From Cellulosimicrobium cellulans (GTDB lineage Bacteria > Actinomycetota > Actinomycetes > Actinomycetales > Cellulomonadaceae): DNA of 64,000 nucleotides. The notes under the pieces were generated by a model that ran no database searches, was not told the DNA's origin, and worked only from the letters and a program-made list of their open reading frames with translations. The stretch spans positions 1,426,001 through 1,490,000 of the forward strand of contig NZ_JAFBCN010000001.1 in the NCBI RefSeq assembly GCF_016907755.1. The letters run 5' to 3'. Both the position numbers and the translations under genes were made by a program. Of this stretch, positions 42,536 to 50,955 are shown in pieces. Position 1 is the stretch's first letter; every line of letters starts with the position of its first letter.

Positions 42536-43486
42536 ATGGTGGACCGGGAGCAGGACGTCCTGCGGGCGGCGTCGATGTACTACCTGCAGGACATGAAGAT
42601 GGAGGTCATCGCCAAGCACCTGCACACGTCGCGGTCGACCGTGTCGCGGCTCGTGAAGCGGGCCCGGGACACGGGGCTGGTCGAGATCTCGCTGCGGCCC
42701 GCGCGGAGCCGCGGCCCGGGGCTGGGCCAGCACCTCGCGAGCACGTGGGGGATCGACGCGTACGTCGTCCCGGTGCCGGACCAGGCCCCGCAGGTCGAGC
42801 GGCTGGAGCAGGTCGCCCTGACGACCGCGCGCCTGCTGTCGACGTGGTTCGACTCCGACATGATCCTCGGCATCGCGTGGGGGACGACGCTCTCGGCCAT
42901 CTCCCGGCACCTGCCGCGCAAGCCGACGCGAGGGAGCGCCGTCGTCCAGCTCAACGGGGCCGCGAACACGCGCACGTCGGGCGTGCACTACGCGGGCGAC
43001 CTCATCGCGGGCTTCGGCACCGCGTTCGACGCGCACGTGCACCATTTCCCAGTGCCCGCGTTCTTCGACTACGCCGAGACCAAGCGGGCGATGTGGCGCG
43101 AGCGGTCGGTGCGGCGCGTGCTCGACGTGCAGCACCGGGCGGACATCGCGCTCTTCTCCGTCGGGGCCGTCGCGGGCGGCGTGCCGTCCCACGTGTACTC
43201 GGCGGGATATCTCGAGCCGGACGACATCGCGGTCCTCGACGCCGAGGGGGTCGTCGGCGACGTCTGCACGGTGTTCCTGCGCGCGGACGGCACCTACCGC
43301 GACATCGCGCTCAACGAGCGGGCGACGGGTCCGGGTCCCGACGAGCTGCGCCGCGTGCCCCGGCGCGTGTGCGCCGTGGCGGGCGACAACAAGGTGGCGC
43401 CGCTGCGCGCGGCCCTGCGCGCCGGCGTCGTCACGGACCTCGTCGTGGACGAGATCACGGCGTCCCGCCTGGTCGGGGGCGGGTGA
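42536..43486 (+). CDS. SorC/DeoR-type sugar-binding transcriptional regulator
   Basis: A 316-residue regulator with an N-terminal helix-turn-helix (AASMYYLQDMKMEVIAKHL, then TSRSTVSRLVKRARDTGL) and a C-terminal sugar-phosphate-binding domain (LGIAWGTTLSAISRHLP, VGDVCTVFLRADGTYRD). SorC members sense phosphorylated sugars or polyols. Location opposite glpD suggests control of the glycerol genes, with glycerol 3-phosphate or DHAP as possible effector (inference). ATG 42536 follows AAGGGAG. Confidence 0.88.
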   Translation: MVDREQDVLRAASMYYLQDMKMEVIAKHLHTSRSTVSRLVKRARDTGLVEISLRPARSRGPGLGQHLASTWGIDAYVVPVPDQAPQVERLEQVALTTARLLSTWFDSDMILGIAWGTTLSAISRHLPRKPTRGSAVVQLNGAANTRTSGVHYAGDLIAGFGTAFDAHVHHFPVPAFFDYAETKRAMWRERSVRRVLDVQHRADIALFSVGAVAGGVPSHVYSAGYLEPDDIAVLDAEGVVGDVCTVFLRADGTYRDIALNERATGPGPDELRRVPRRVCAVAGDNKVAPLRAALRAGVVTDLVVDEITASRLVGGG

Positions 43487-43557
43487 GCGGGTCCGCGCAC
43501 GTATGCGCTCGATTGCATGAATATACAAACCGAGTCGGATCCGCGTACAGTGACGCG

Positions 43558-44136
43558 GTGCCCACGACCTCCGCCGTCCGCGTCCGTCCCGCCCTGCCCG
43601 CGGACGTGCGCGCGGTGCGCGCGCTCGTGCAGCCCTACGCGGAGGCGCGGATCCTGCTGGCCAAGGAGATGGTCGGGTACTACGAGGCGGTCCAGGAGTT
43701 CGTCGTCGCCGAGGTGGAGCCGGGTGCCACCGGCGAGCCCGACGGCGGGGGCGCACCGCGCGTCGTCGGGTGCGGCGCGCTGCACGTCATGTGGGACGAC
43801 CTCGCCGAGATCCGCACCCTCGCCGTCGACCCCGCGTGGCGCGGGCACCGCGTGGGGCACGCGCTCGTGGTCGAGCTCCTGGCGCGGGCGCGCGCGCTCG
43901 GGCTCCGCCGGGTCTTCTGCCTGACGTTCGAGGTCGACTTCTTCCGGGCGCACGGCTTCCGCGCGATCGAGGGGACCCCCGTCTCGCACGAGGTGTACGC
44001 CGAGCTCCTGCGCTCGCACGACGACGGCGTCGCGGAGTTCCTCGACCTCGCGCGCGTGAAGCCCAACACGCTCGGCAACACGCGCATGCTGCTCGACCTC
44101 GACGACCTCCCGGCCGGGGCGGCGACGCTCAGCTGA
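43558..44136 (+). CDS. Amino-acid N-acetyltransferase, short ArgA type
   Basis: A 192-residue GNAT protein of the actinobacterial N-acetylglutamate synthase type (similar to M. tuberculosis Rv2747). Characteristic blocks are CGALHVMWDDLAEIRTLAVD, VFCLTFEVDFFRAHGF and VKPNTLGNTRMLL. It would acetylate glutamate for arginine synthesis. GTG at 43558 is the start; no Shine-Dalgarno precedes it, so the mRNA may be leaderless. It overlaps the convergent lacI-type gene by eight bases. Confidence 0.85.
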   Translation: MPTTSAVRVRPALPADVRAVRALVQPYAEARILLAKEMVGYYEAVQEFVVAEVEPGATGEPDGGGAPRVVGCGALHVMWDDLAEIRTLAVDPAWRGHRVGHALVVELLARARALGLRRVFCLTFEVDFFRAHGFRAIEGTPVSHEVYAELLRSHDDGVAEFLDLARVKPNTLGNTRMLLDLDDLPAGAATLS

Positions 44137-45160
44137 TCGGCACCGTCGAGGCGCGCGTCACGACGCGGCACGGGAGCTCTTCGACACCCGGGCGCACGGT
44201 CCCGTCGATCGCGGCGAAGAGCCGCTGCGCGGCGACGCGTCCGAGCCGCTCGAGGTTCATGTCGACGCTCGTGAGCTGGGGGCGCGCGTTGGTCGTCAGC
44301 ACCTCCCAGTTGTCGAACCCGATGACCGACACCTCGCCGGGCACGTCGCGGCCCAGCTCGCGCAGCGCGTCGAGCACGCCGCGCGCGATCTGGTCCGAGC
44401 CGCAGAAGAAGGCGTCGACGTCGCCGTGCTGCTCGACGATCATGCGTGCCGCCCCGCGGCCCCACCCTTCGCTCCACGAGCCGAAGTAGGTCTGGCCGCC
44501 CACGAGCTCCAGGCCGGCGGCCGCGACCGCGGCCTGGGCGCCCGCGGCGCGGTCCTGCGCGGCCTTGTAGCCGGGGTCGCCCGAGACGTGGGCGACGCGT
44601 CGGCGCCCGCACGAGAGCAGGTGCTCGACGGCGAGGCGTCCCGCCCCGACGTTGTCCGCCGTGATCGAGACGTCCGAGGGGTCCTCGGAGGGCGCGTACG
44701 CGTAGACCACGGGGACGGGGATGTCCGCGCTGAGCGGCGGCCGCGGGTCGGTGCGCGAGCCGACGACGATGAGCCCGTCGACGCGCCGCGACAGCAGGGC
44801 GCGCACGTGGTGCTGCTCGCGGATGGCGTCGCCCCGCGCGTCGCACAGGAAGACCGACACGCGGCCCGCGCCGAACGCGTCCTCGGCGCCCATGAGGACG
44901 GGGATCGAGAAGCGTCCCTCGAGGTCGCTCGTGAGCAGCCCGACCGTGCCGGTGCGGCCCTTGAGCAGCCCGCGCGCGAGCGCGTTGGGCGCGAAGGACA
45001 GCCGCTCCGCGGCCTCCAGGACGCGCAGGCGCGTCTCCGCCTTGACCTGGTCGCGCCCGTTGATCGCCTTGGACGCGGTCGCGATGGACACGCCCGCGAG
45101 GCGTGCGACGTCGGTGAGGGTCGCCGCGCGCGGCGTGGCGCTCCCGCTCTGGGTCGTCAT
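44129..45160 (-). CDS. LacI-family transcriptional regulator
   Basis: A 343-residue LacI/GalR regulator. The helix-turn-helix and hinge are at residues 14-70 (TLTDVARLAGVSIATASKAI, then FAPNALARGLLKGR), followed by a periplasmic-binding-like sugar domain (TGTVGLLTSDLEGRFSIPVLM; VSVIGFDNWEVL). It is divergent from the SBP/permease/GH127 operon. LacI-type operators are present in the shared intergenic region and upstream of the large secreted glycosidase, so it probably represses both until an arabino-oligosaccharide-derived inducer appears (inference). Confidence 0.93.
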   Translation of the reverse strand: MTTQSGSATPRAATLTDVARLAGVSIATASKAINGRDQVKAETRLRVLEAAERLSFAPNALARGLLKGRTGTVGLLTSDLEGRFSIPVLMGAEDAFGAGRVSVFLCDARGDAIREQHHVRALLSRRVDGLIVVGSRTDPRPPLSADIPVPVVYAYAPSEDPSDVSITADNVGAGRLAVEHLLSCGRRRVAHVSGDPGYKAAQDRAAGAQAAVAAAGLELVGGQTYFGSWSEGWGRGAARMIVEQHGDVDAFFCGSDQIARGVLDALRELGRDVPGEVSVIGFDNWEVLTTNARPQLTSVDMNLERLGRVAAQRLFAAIDGTVRPGVEELPCRVVTRASTVPIS

Positions 45161-45242
45161 GAGGCCGTTCCCCCTCCTGCCGGTGCGCTGCGCCGCGCCC
45201 TCGACGATCGAGCCGTGATCGAACTGTAACCCGCTGCCCTGC

Positions 45243-45271
45243 TTGACGAGACTACCGCGCTGCCATACATT
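45243..45271 (+). promoter_or_regulatory. Sigma70-type promoter of the arabinoside transporter operon
   Basis: TTGACG (45243-45248), a 17-bp spacer and TACATT (45266-45271). The first LacI operator begins three bases after the -10, covering the expected start of transcription. Confidence 0.75.
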
Positions 45272-45273
45272 CA

Positions 45274-45285
45274 GAAAACCTTTTC
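45274..45285. promoter_or_regulatory. LacI-type operator 1
   Basis: GAAAACCTTTTC, palindromic except at its centre, directly downstream of the -10 element. Confidence 0.65.
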
Positions 45286-45408
45286 GGTTAGTTTCGGTGC
45301 TGGCGACGTCGCGAGCACGTGGCTCAGGGGTGACGCCAGGACATCGAACACTAGCCGCCTGAGGGGAGGGTCGGCTACGTGGAGCGCGCTGCAGCGCGAC
45401 ACGGAGAC

Positions 45409-45422
45409 CGAAAACGTGTTCG
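45409..45422. promoter_or_regulatory. LacI-type operator 2
   Basis: CGAAAACGTGTTCG, a near-perfect palindrome with the central CG usual for LacI operators, 63 bases before the binding-protein start. Confidence 0.65.
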
Positions 45423-45484
45423 CCCCCAGCGCGGGCACGGGGCACAGGTGCAACGGCTCGAAGACGAGTACGAGGAGACACGAG

Positions 45485-46801
45485 ATGAAGAACCACCGCG
45501 GGGCCTCGTGGAAGAGGTCCGTGGCCACGACGACGCTCGCCGGCCTCGTCGCGCTCGGGCTCGCCGCGTGCGGCGGGTCCGGATCCGGCGGCGACGACGC
45601 CGCGACGGGCGGGACGGGAGAAGGCGGCGTCGAGGGGGTCGACGACGGCAGCACGCTCACGCTGTGGACGCGCGCGCCGCTCGAGAAGCAGGCGAAGCTG
45701 CTCGTGGACGCGTACAACGCGAGCCACGAGAACCAGGTCGAGCTCACGATCGTCCCCAACGACGACTACGTCGCGAAGGTCGGCGCCGCCGCGGGCAGCG
45801 GCGGGCTGCCCGACCTGTTCGCGGCCGACATCGTGTACGTGCCGAACTGGGTCGAGCAGGGGCTCTACCAGGACGTCACCGACCGCATCGACCAGCTCGA
45901 CTTCGCGGACCAGATCAACCAGGGCCACCTCGAGGCCGGCACGTACGAGGACGAGGAGTACGTCCTCCCGTTCGTGCTCGACATCTCGGTCCTCTTCTAC
46001 AACAAGGACCTCTACGAGCAGGCCGGCCTCGACCCGGAGGCCGGGCCGACGTCGCTCGAGGAGTTCGCCGAGCAGGCGAAGGCAGTCGACGCGCTCGGTG
46101 GCGGCGTCGACGGCACCTTCTTCGGCGGCAACTGCGGCGGGTGCCTCGTCTTCACGTGGTTCCCGTCGGTCTGGGCCGCGGACGAGGACGTGCTCAGCGC
46201 GGACGGCACCGAGTCGCTCCTCGCGAGCGACACCGCGCAGGACGTCTACGCCGTGTACAAGGACCTCGTCGACTCCGACGCCGTGGGCGCCGGCACGCGG
46301 GACGAGACCGGCGCGACCTGGGTCGCCCCCTTCCAGGAGGGCAAGATCGGCGTCATGCCGTACCCGGCGACGCTCCTGTCGACGGCGGACGAGACGGTGG
46401 ACGTCGGCGTCGCACCCATCCCGGGGCCGGGCGGAGGCGAGTCGACCTTCGTCGGCGGCGACGGCATCGGCATCTCCAAGGACAGCGAGCAGTCCGACCA
46501 GGCGTGGAACTTCCTCTCCTGGATGATGTCCGAGGACGCCCAGGTCGAGGTGCTCGCCAAGAACGGCGACGTCGTCTCGCGCGCCGACCTGGTCGACAAC
46601 GAGTACTCGTCGGCCGACCCGCGCGTCGTGACGATCAACGAGATCGCGAGCAAGGGCCGCACGCCCGTCGCCCGCAACTTCCAGCAGGCGTTCAACGCGC
46701 CGAACAGCCCGTGGCTCACGCTCGTGCGCAACGCGGTGTTCGGCGACGCCTCGAGCATCGAGCCGGACAACGAGGAGATCACCGCGGTCCTCTCGCAGTG
46801 A
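45485..46801 (+). CDS. Sugar ABC transporter solute-binding lipoprotein
   Basis: A 438-residue family 1 binding protein. The lipoprotein signal peptide ends in lipobox LAAC with Cys29, followed by a Gly/Asp-rich linker. The mature protein begins STLTLWTRAPLEKQAKLLVD; further family features are NDDYVAKVGAAAGSGGLPDL and PFVLDISVLFYNKDLYEQAG. It shares the operon with two permeases and a GH127 enzyme, so the ligand is probably a beta-L-arabinooligosaccharide (inference). ATG 45485 follows GAGGAG. Confidence 0.94.
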   Translation: MKNHRGASWKRSVATTTLAGLVALGLAACGGSGSGGDDAATGGTGEGGVEGVDDGSTLTLWTRAPLEKQAKLLVDAYNASHENQVELTIVPNDDYVAKVGAAAGSGGLPDLFAADIVYVPNWVEQGLYQDVTDRIDQLDFADQINQGHLEAGTYEDEEYVLPFVLDISVLFYNKDLYEQAGLDPEAGPTSLEEFAEQAKAVDALGGGVDGTFFGGNCGGCLVFTWFPSVWAADEDVLSADGTESLLASDTAQDVYAVYKDLVDSDAVGAGTRDETGATWVAPFQEGKIGVMPYPATLLSTADETVDVGVAPIPGPGGGESTFVGGDGIGISKDSEQSDQAWNFLSWMMSEDAQVEVLAKNGDVVSRADLVDNEYSSADPRVVTINEIASKGRTPVARNFQQAFNAPNSPWLTLVRNAVFGDASSIEPDNEEITAVLSQ

Positions 46802-46849
46802 CCGGTCCGGCGTGATCGCCCCGAGCGACCACCACCGCGTGACCACAGC

Positions 46850-46883
46850 GCCCGCCGCCGCGCCCACCCGTGCGGCGGCGGGC
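46850..46883 (+). terminator. Intercistronic stem-loop after SBP gene
   Basis: A perfect 12-bp GC inverted repeat (46850-46861 with 46872-46883, ten-base loop) in the 121-base gap between the binding-protein and first permease genes, probably setting unequal expression. Confidence 0.75.
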
Positions 46884-46922
46884 CGGGTCCGGCTTCCCTC
46901 GCCCTGTTCCAGGAGACCTCTC

Positions 46923-47936
46923 ATGTCCGTGCAGTCCGCGTCCTCGACGCCGCCCTCGCCCGCGCCGCACGGCGCGGCGTCGCCGGGCCCCGCCGCGAGC
47001 GACCACCGACCGCCCCGCGGCACCCCGACCGCGAGCGCCGTCCGGCGCCGCCGTCGGCCGGGGCGCTCGCAGGCCGCCCGCGGGTGGGCCTACGCCGCAC
47101 CCACCGCGGTGTTCGTGCTCGTGTTCTTCGTCTTGCCCGTCCTGCTCGTCGGTCAGATGTCGGTGTCCGACTGGCCGCTGCTCGCCGGCAACCGGGGTCC
47201 CAACTTCCCCGACAACTTCCGCGACGCCGTCGACAACCGGTTCTTCTGGGACTCGATCGTCTTCACGCTGAAGTACACGGTGATCGCGACCGTGCTCCTC
47301 ATCGCCCTGGGGCTCGGGTTCGCGCTCCTGGTGCAGGAGTCGAGCCGGTGGAAGAGCTTCCTGCGCACGTCGATCCTCGTGCCGAGCGCGCTGGGTCTCG
47401 CGTCCGCGTCGCTGCTCTTCTACGCGCTGTACTCGCCGCAGGTCGGGCCGATCTCCCCGCTCCTGGAGCGGCTGGGGATCGTCGACGAGCCGGTGTCGTT
47501 CCTCGGCTCGCCCGAGGGGGCGCTGTGGTCGACGGTCTTCCTCATCGTCTGGCGCTTCGCCGGGTTCTACATGCTCCTGCTCATGGTGGGGCTGCAGGGG
47601 ATCCCGCACGAGGTCTACGAGGCCGCACGCATGGACGGTGCGAACCGCTGGCAGACGTTCGGGCGCGTGACGCTCCCGCTGCTGCGCCCGTCGCTCGCGC
47701 TGTGCACGATCATGTGCGTCACCGGCTCGCTCCTCGCGTTCGACCAGTTCTACATCCTCACCAAGGGCGGTCCGGACAACAGCACGATCACCGTGGTCCA
47801 GCTCATCTACAACATCGCCTTCCAGGGCCAGAACGACCTGGGCGTGGCCGCCGCGCTGTCGATCATCGTGCTCGCCGCCCTCGTGCTCATCAACGTCGCG
47901 CAGGTCCGTGGCATGCGCGCACCCGAGGAGAAGTGA
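46923..47936 (+). CDS. CUT1 sugar ABC transporter permease, MalF type
   Basis: A 337-residue permease. A 50-residue Pro/Ser/Arg-rich cytoplasmic tail precedes six membrane segments starting at WAYAAPTAVFVLVFFVLPVL. The EAA loop is HEVYEAARMDGANRWQTFGR with VTLPLLRP after it. ATG 46923 follows AGGAGA. It works with the MalG-type subunit one base downstream; no ATPase gene is present in this operon. Confidence 0.93.
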   Translation: MSVQSASSTPPSPAPHGAASPGPAASDHRPPRGTPTASAVRRRRRPGRSQAARGWAYAAPTAVFVLVFFVLPVLLVGQMSVSDWPLLAGNRGPNFPDNFRDAVDNRFFWDSIVFTLKYTVIATVLLIALGLGFALLVQESSRWKSFLRTSILVPSALGLASASLLFYALYSPQVGPISPLLERLGIVDEPVSFLGSPEGALWSTVFLIVWRFAGFYMLLLMVGLQGIPHEVYEAARMDGANRWQTFGRVTLPLLRPSLALCTIMCVTGSLLAFDQFYILTKGGPDNSTITVVQLIYNIAFQGQNDLGVAAALSIIVLAALVLINVAQVRGMRAPEEK

Positions 47937-47937
47937 C

Positions 47938-48831
47938 ATGACCGTCACCGCACCCGCTCCCGCACCCGCGGCGCGACCCGCTCCCACCGGCCGGCCGGCC
48001 CCGCGCGCCCGCATCGCCGGCGTCCTCACCCGCACCCCGTACTGGGTGCTCACCGGGGGCCTCGCCATCGTCTTCCTCTTCCCGCTGATCTGGGCGGGCG
48101 TCGCCTCGGTCTCGCCGCAGCCCGGCAGCAACCAGGTCGACGGCTGGGGCTTCGGGAACTACGTCACCCTGGCGAACTACCAGGCCGGCATCGGGCAGTA
48201 CCTCCTGAACTCCGTGGTCGTGTCCGGGCTCACGGTGCTCTTCACGCTCGGGGTGTCGTTGCTCGGCGGCTTCGCGTTCGCACGGTTCCGCTTCCCCGGC
48301 CGCGACGTGCTGTTCCTCGTGACGCTCGCGATCCTCATGGTCCCGTACGCGACGCTGCTCATCCCGCTCTACGTGCTCCTCAACACGATCGGGCTGCAGA
48401 ACTCGCTGCTCGGCCTCGCGCTGGTGCTCACGATGTTCCAGCTCCCGTTCGCGACGTTCATGATGCGCATCGCGTTCGAGTCGGTGCCCCGCGAGCTGGA
48501 CGAGGCCGCGATGGTCGACGGGTGCTCGTCGTTCGGCGCGCTGTGGCGGGTCCTGCTGCCCGCGGTGAAGCCGGGACTCATCACCGTCGGGCTGTTCGCG
48601 TTCCTCGCCGCGTGGAACGACTTCGTGGCACCCCTGATCCTCATCACCGACTCGACGAAGGCGCCCCTGCCGCTCGCCGTGGCCAACATGCGGCAGCAGG
48701 TCATGGGCATCGTCGACTACGGCGCGACCCAGGCGGGCGTCGTCGTCCTCGCGGCCCCGTGCATCGTCCTGTTCCTGCTCCTGCAGCGCCACTACGTGCG
48801 CGGCTTCATGTCCGGGGCGCTGAAGGGATGA
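47938..48831 (+). CDS. CUT1 sugar ABC transporter permease, MalG type
   Basis: A 297-residue permease with six membrane segments; the EAA loop is RELDEAAMVDGCSSFGALWR followed by VLLPAVKPGL, and the C-terminus FLLLQRHYVRGFMSGALKG is typical of MalG partners. ATG 47938 follows the previous stop after one base. The stop overlaps a possible ATG for the GH127 gene at 48828. Confidence 0.93.
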   Translation: MTVTAPAPAPAARPAPTGRPAPRARIAGVLTRTPYWVLTGGLAIVFLFPLIWAGVASVSPQPGSNQVDGWGFGNYVTLANYQAGIGQYLLNSVVVSGLTVLFTLGVSLLGGFAFARFRFPGRDVLFLVTLAILMVPYATLLIPLYVLLNTIGLQNSLLGLALVLTMFQLPFATFMMRIAFESVPRELDEAAMVDGCSSFGALWRVLLPAVKPGLITVGLFAFLAAWNDFVAPLILITDSTKAPLPLAVANMRQQVMGIVDYGATQAGVVVLAAPCIVLFLLLQRHYVRGFMSGALKG

Positions 48832-48950
48832 CGACCCACGCCCCCGACCCGACCCCCGTCCGCCCGACCGACCCCACGACGCCCGGCGTCGTCCCACCAC
48901 GACGACCCGACGAACCACGAGGCGACGCCGTCGCCTCCGGAGGTGCTGCC

Positions 48951-50939
48951 ATGACCACGACCCCGACCGTGCCCCGGACGACGGGCACCGGTGCCCGCCC
49001 CACGGACGGCGGACGGCCGGTCGTCCCCGCGACCGGGCGGCTGCAGCCGCTCGGGCTGGCGCAGGTGCGCATCACGGGCGGGTTCTGGGCCGAGCGCCAG
49101 GAGGTCAACCGCACCGCGACCCTCGCGCACATCGAGCACTGGCTCGAGGCCGAGGGCTGGCTGCCGAACTTCGACGCCGTCGTGCGCGGCGACGTCGCGA
49201 CGACCCGCCGCGGCCGGGAGTTCAGCGACTCCGAGGTGTACAAGCTGCTCGAGGCGATGGCCTGGGAGCTCGGCCGCCGCCCCGACGACGACCTCGAGGA
49301 CCGCTTCGCCGCGATCGTGCGGCGCGTCGCGGCGGCGCAGGCGCCGGACGGCTACCTCTGCACGCGGTTCGGCAGCCCCGGGCAGGAGGCCCGGTACACG
49401 GACCTCGAGTGGGGTCACGAGCTGTACGTCCAGGGGCACCTCCTGCAGGCTGCCGTCGCGCGGGCCCGCACCGGCCACCCCGACGACCTGCTGGTCGAGG
49501 TCGCGCGGCGGTCCGCGGACCACGTGTGCGAGACGTTCGGGCCCGACGGCATCCAGGGGGTGTGCGGGCACGCCGAGGTCGAGGTGGCGCTCGCGGAGCT
49601 CGGCCGGGCGCTCGACGAGCCCCGGTACGTGCGGCAGGCGGCGTTGTTCGTCGAGCGCCGCGGGCACGGGACCCTCGCGGACATCGAGTGGGGCCGCGCG
49701 TACTACCAGGACGACGTCCCGGTGCGCGAGGCCACGGTCTTCCGCGGTCACGCCGTGCGCGCCAACTACCTCGCCGCGGGCGCGATCGACGTCGCCGTCG
49801 AGACGGGCGACGACGAGCTCGTGGCCGCGGTCGCGCGGCAGTGGGAGCGCACGCAGGCCGCGCGCACCTATGTCACGGGCGGGCAGGGCTCGCACCACCA
49901 GGACGAGGCGTTCGGCGACGACTTCGTCCTCCCGCCCGACCGCGCGTACTCCGAGACGTGCGCGTCGATCGGGTCGGTCATGGTCGCGTGGCGCCTCCTG
50001 CTCGCGCAGGGCGACCCGCGCTACGCCGACGTGGTCGAGCGCACGCTCTTCAACGTCGTCGCGACGTCGCCCGCGCACGACGGCCGGGCCTTCTACTACG
50101 CGAACACGCTGCACCAGCGCGTCCCCGGGGAACCGGCGGCCCCGGACCAGGTGAGCAAGCGCGCCGAGTCGTCGCTGCGCGCGCCGTGGTTCGAGGTGTC
50201 GTGCTGCCCGCCGAACGTCGCGCGCACGTTCGCGAGCCTCGCGGGGTATCTCGCGACGGTCGACGACGGCGGGGTGCAGCTCCACCAGTACGCGCCGAGC
50301 GAGGTCCGCGCGACGCTGCCGTCGGGCGAGCCGGTCGCGCTCGACGTCCAGACCGGCTACCCGGCGGACGGGCGCGTGCGCGTGCGCGTCGTGGAGGCGC
50401 CCGAGCGCTGGGCGCTCACCCTGCGGGTGCCCGCGTGGTCCGGGTCGGGGCGGCTCGTGGTCGACGACGGCCCGGCCCGCCAGGTGCCCGCGGGGACCGT
50501 CGCGGTGCCCGACCTGCGCCCGGGCAGCGTCGTCACGCTCGAGCTCGACGTCGCGCCCCGGTTCCTCGTGCCCGACGAGCGCGTGGACGCCGTGCGCGGC
50601 TGCGTCGCCGTCCAGCGCGGCCCCGAGGTCCTGTGCGTGGAGTCCGTCGACCTGCCGGGCGGGCGCGACGTCGCCGACCTGCGCGTCGACGTGGCCGTCG
50701 TGCCGCGCGAGGAGGACGGGCGCGTCGTCGTGCGGGGGCTGCTCGTGGACCCGGCGACGGGCCCCTGGCCCTACACGCCGCTCCGCGGCGGGGCGCCGGG
50801 GCGGACGGGGGCCGGCCGCCCGGGCGGGGAGCCGGTCGCGACGCCGGTCGACGTCCGGCTCGTGCCGTACCACGACTGGGCCGAGCGCGGCCCGTCGACG
50901 ATGCGCGTCTGGCTCCCGACCGTCGGGTCCGGCGCGTGA
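48951..50939 (+). CDS. GH127 beta-L-arabinofuranosidase
   Basis: A 662-residue GH127 (former DUF1680) enzyme hydrolysing terminal beta-L-arabinofuranosyl residues; no signal peptide, so it acts on imported oligosaccharides. Zinc/catalytic residues correspond well to Bifidobacterium HypBA1 as I remember it: Glu319 (acid/base candidate, HHQDEAFG), Glu335 and Cys337 (YSETCASI), Cys418 and Cys419 (EVSCCPPN). Start chosen at ATG 48951 behind GGAGG; ATG 48828 overlaps the permease stop and would add 41 low-complexity residues. It is the last gene of the transporter operon. Confidence 0.9.
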   Translation: MTTTPTVPRTTGTGARPTDGGRPVVPATGRLQPLGLAQVRITGGFWAERQEVNRTATLAHIEHWLEAEGWLPNFDAVVRGDVATTRRGREFSDSEVYKLLEAMAWELGRRPDDDLEDRFAAIVRRVAAAQAPDGYLCTRFGSPGQEARYTDLEWGHELYVQGHLLQAAVARARTGHPDDLLVEVARRSADHVCETFGPDGIQGVCGHAEVEVALAELGRALDEPRYVRQAALFVERRGHGTLADIEWGRAYYQDDVPVREATVFRGHAVRANYLAAGAIDVAVETGDDELVAAVARQWERTQAARTYVTGGQGSHHQDEAFGDDFVLPPDRAYSETCASIGSVMVAWRLLLAQGDPRYADVVERTLFNVVATSPAHDGRAFYYANTLHQRVPGEPAAPDQVSKRAESSLRAPWFEVSCCPPNVARTFASLAGYLATVDDGGVQLHQYAPSEVRATLPSGEPVALDVQTGYPADGRVRVRVVEAPERWALTLRVPAWSGSGRLVVDDGPARQVPAGTVAVPDLRPGSVVTLELDVAPRFLVPDERVDAVRGCVAVQRGPEVLCVESVDLPGGRDVADLRVDVAVVPREEDGRVVVRGLLVDPATGPWPYTPLRGGAPGRTGAGRPGGEPVATPVDVRLVPYHDWAERGPSTMRVWLPTVGSGA

Positions 50940-50955
50940 TCCGCCCCGCGGCGGG

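Larger units (their letters stand above)
45161..45484. other. Regulatory region between LacI gene and transporter operon
   Basis: A 324-base gap with one rightward promoter (45243-45271) and two LacI-type operators (45274-45285, 45409-45422) 136 bp apart centre to centre, about 13 helical turns, so looping is possible. The transporter mRNA would have a 5' leader of about 200 nt. No small ORF was convincing. Confidence 0.6.

Noticed and set aside
48828-48950. Earlier GH127 start overlapping the permease stop (ATGA)
   Set aside because: Kept only as an alternative: ATG 48951 has a stronger GGAGG site and gives residue numbering and length matching the family; the extension is Pro/Thr-rich.
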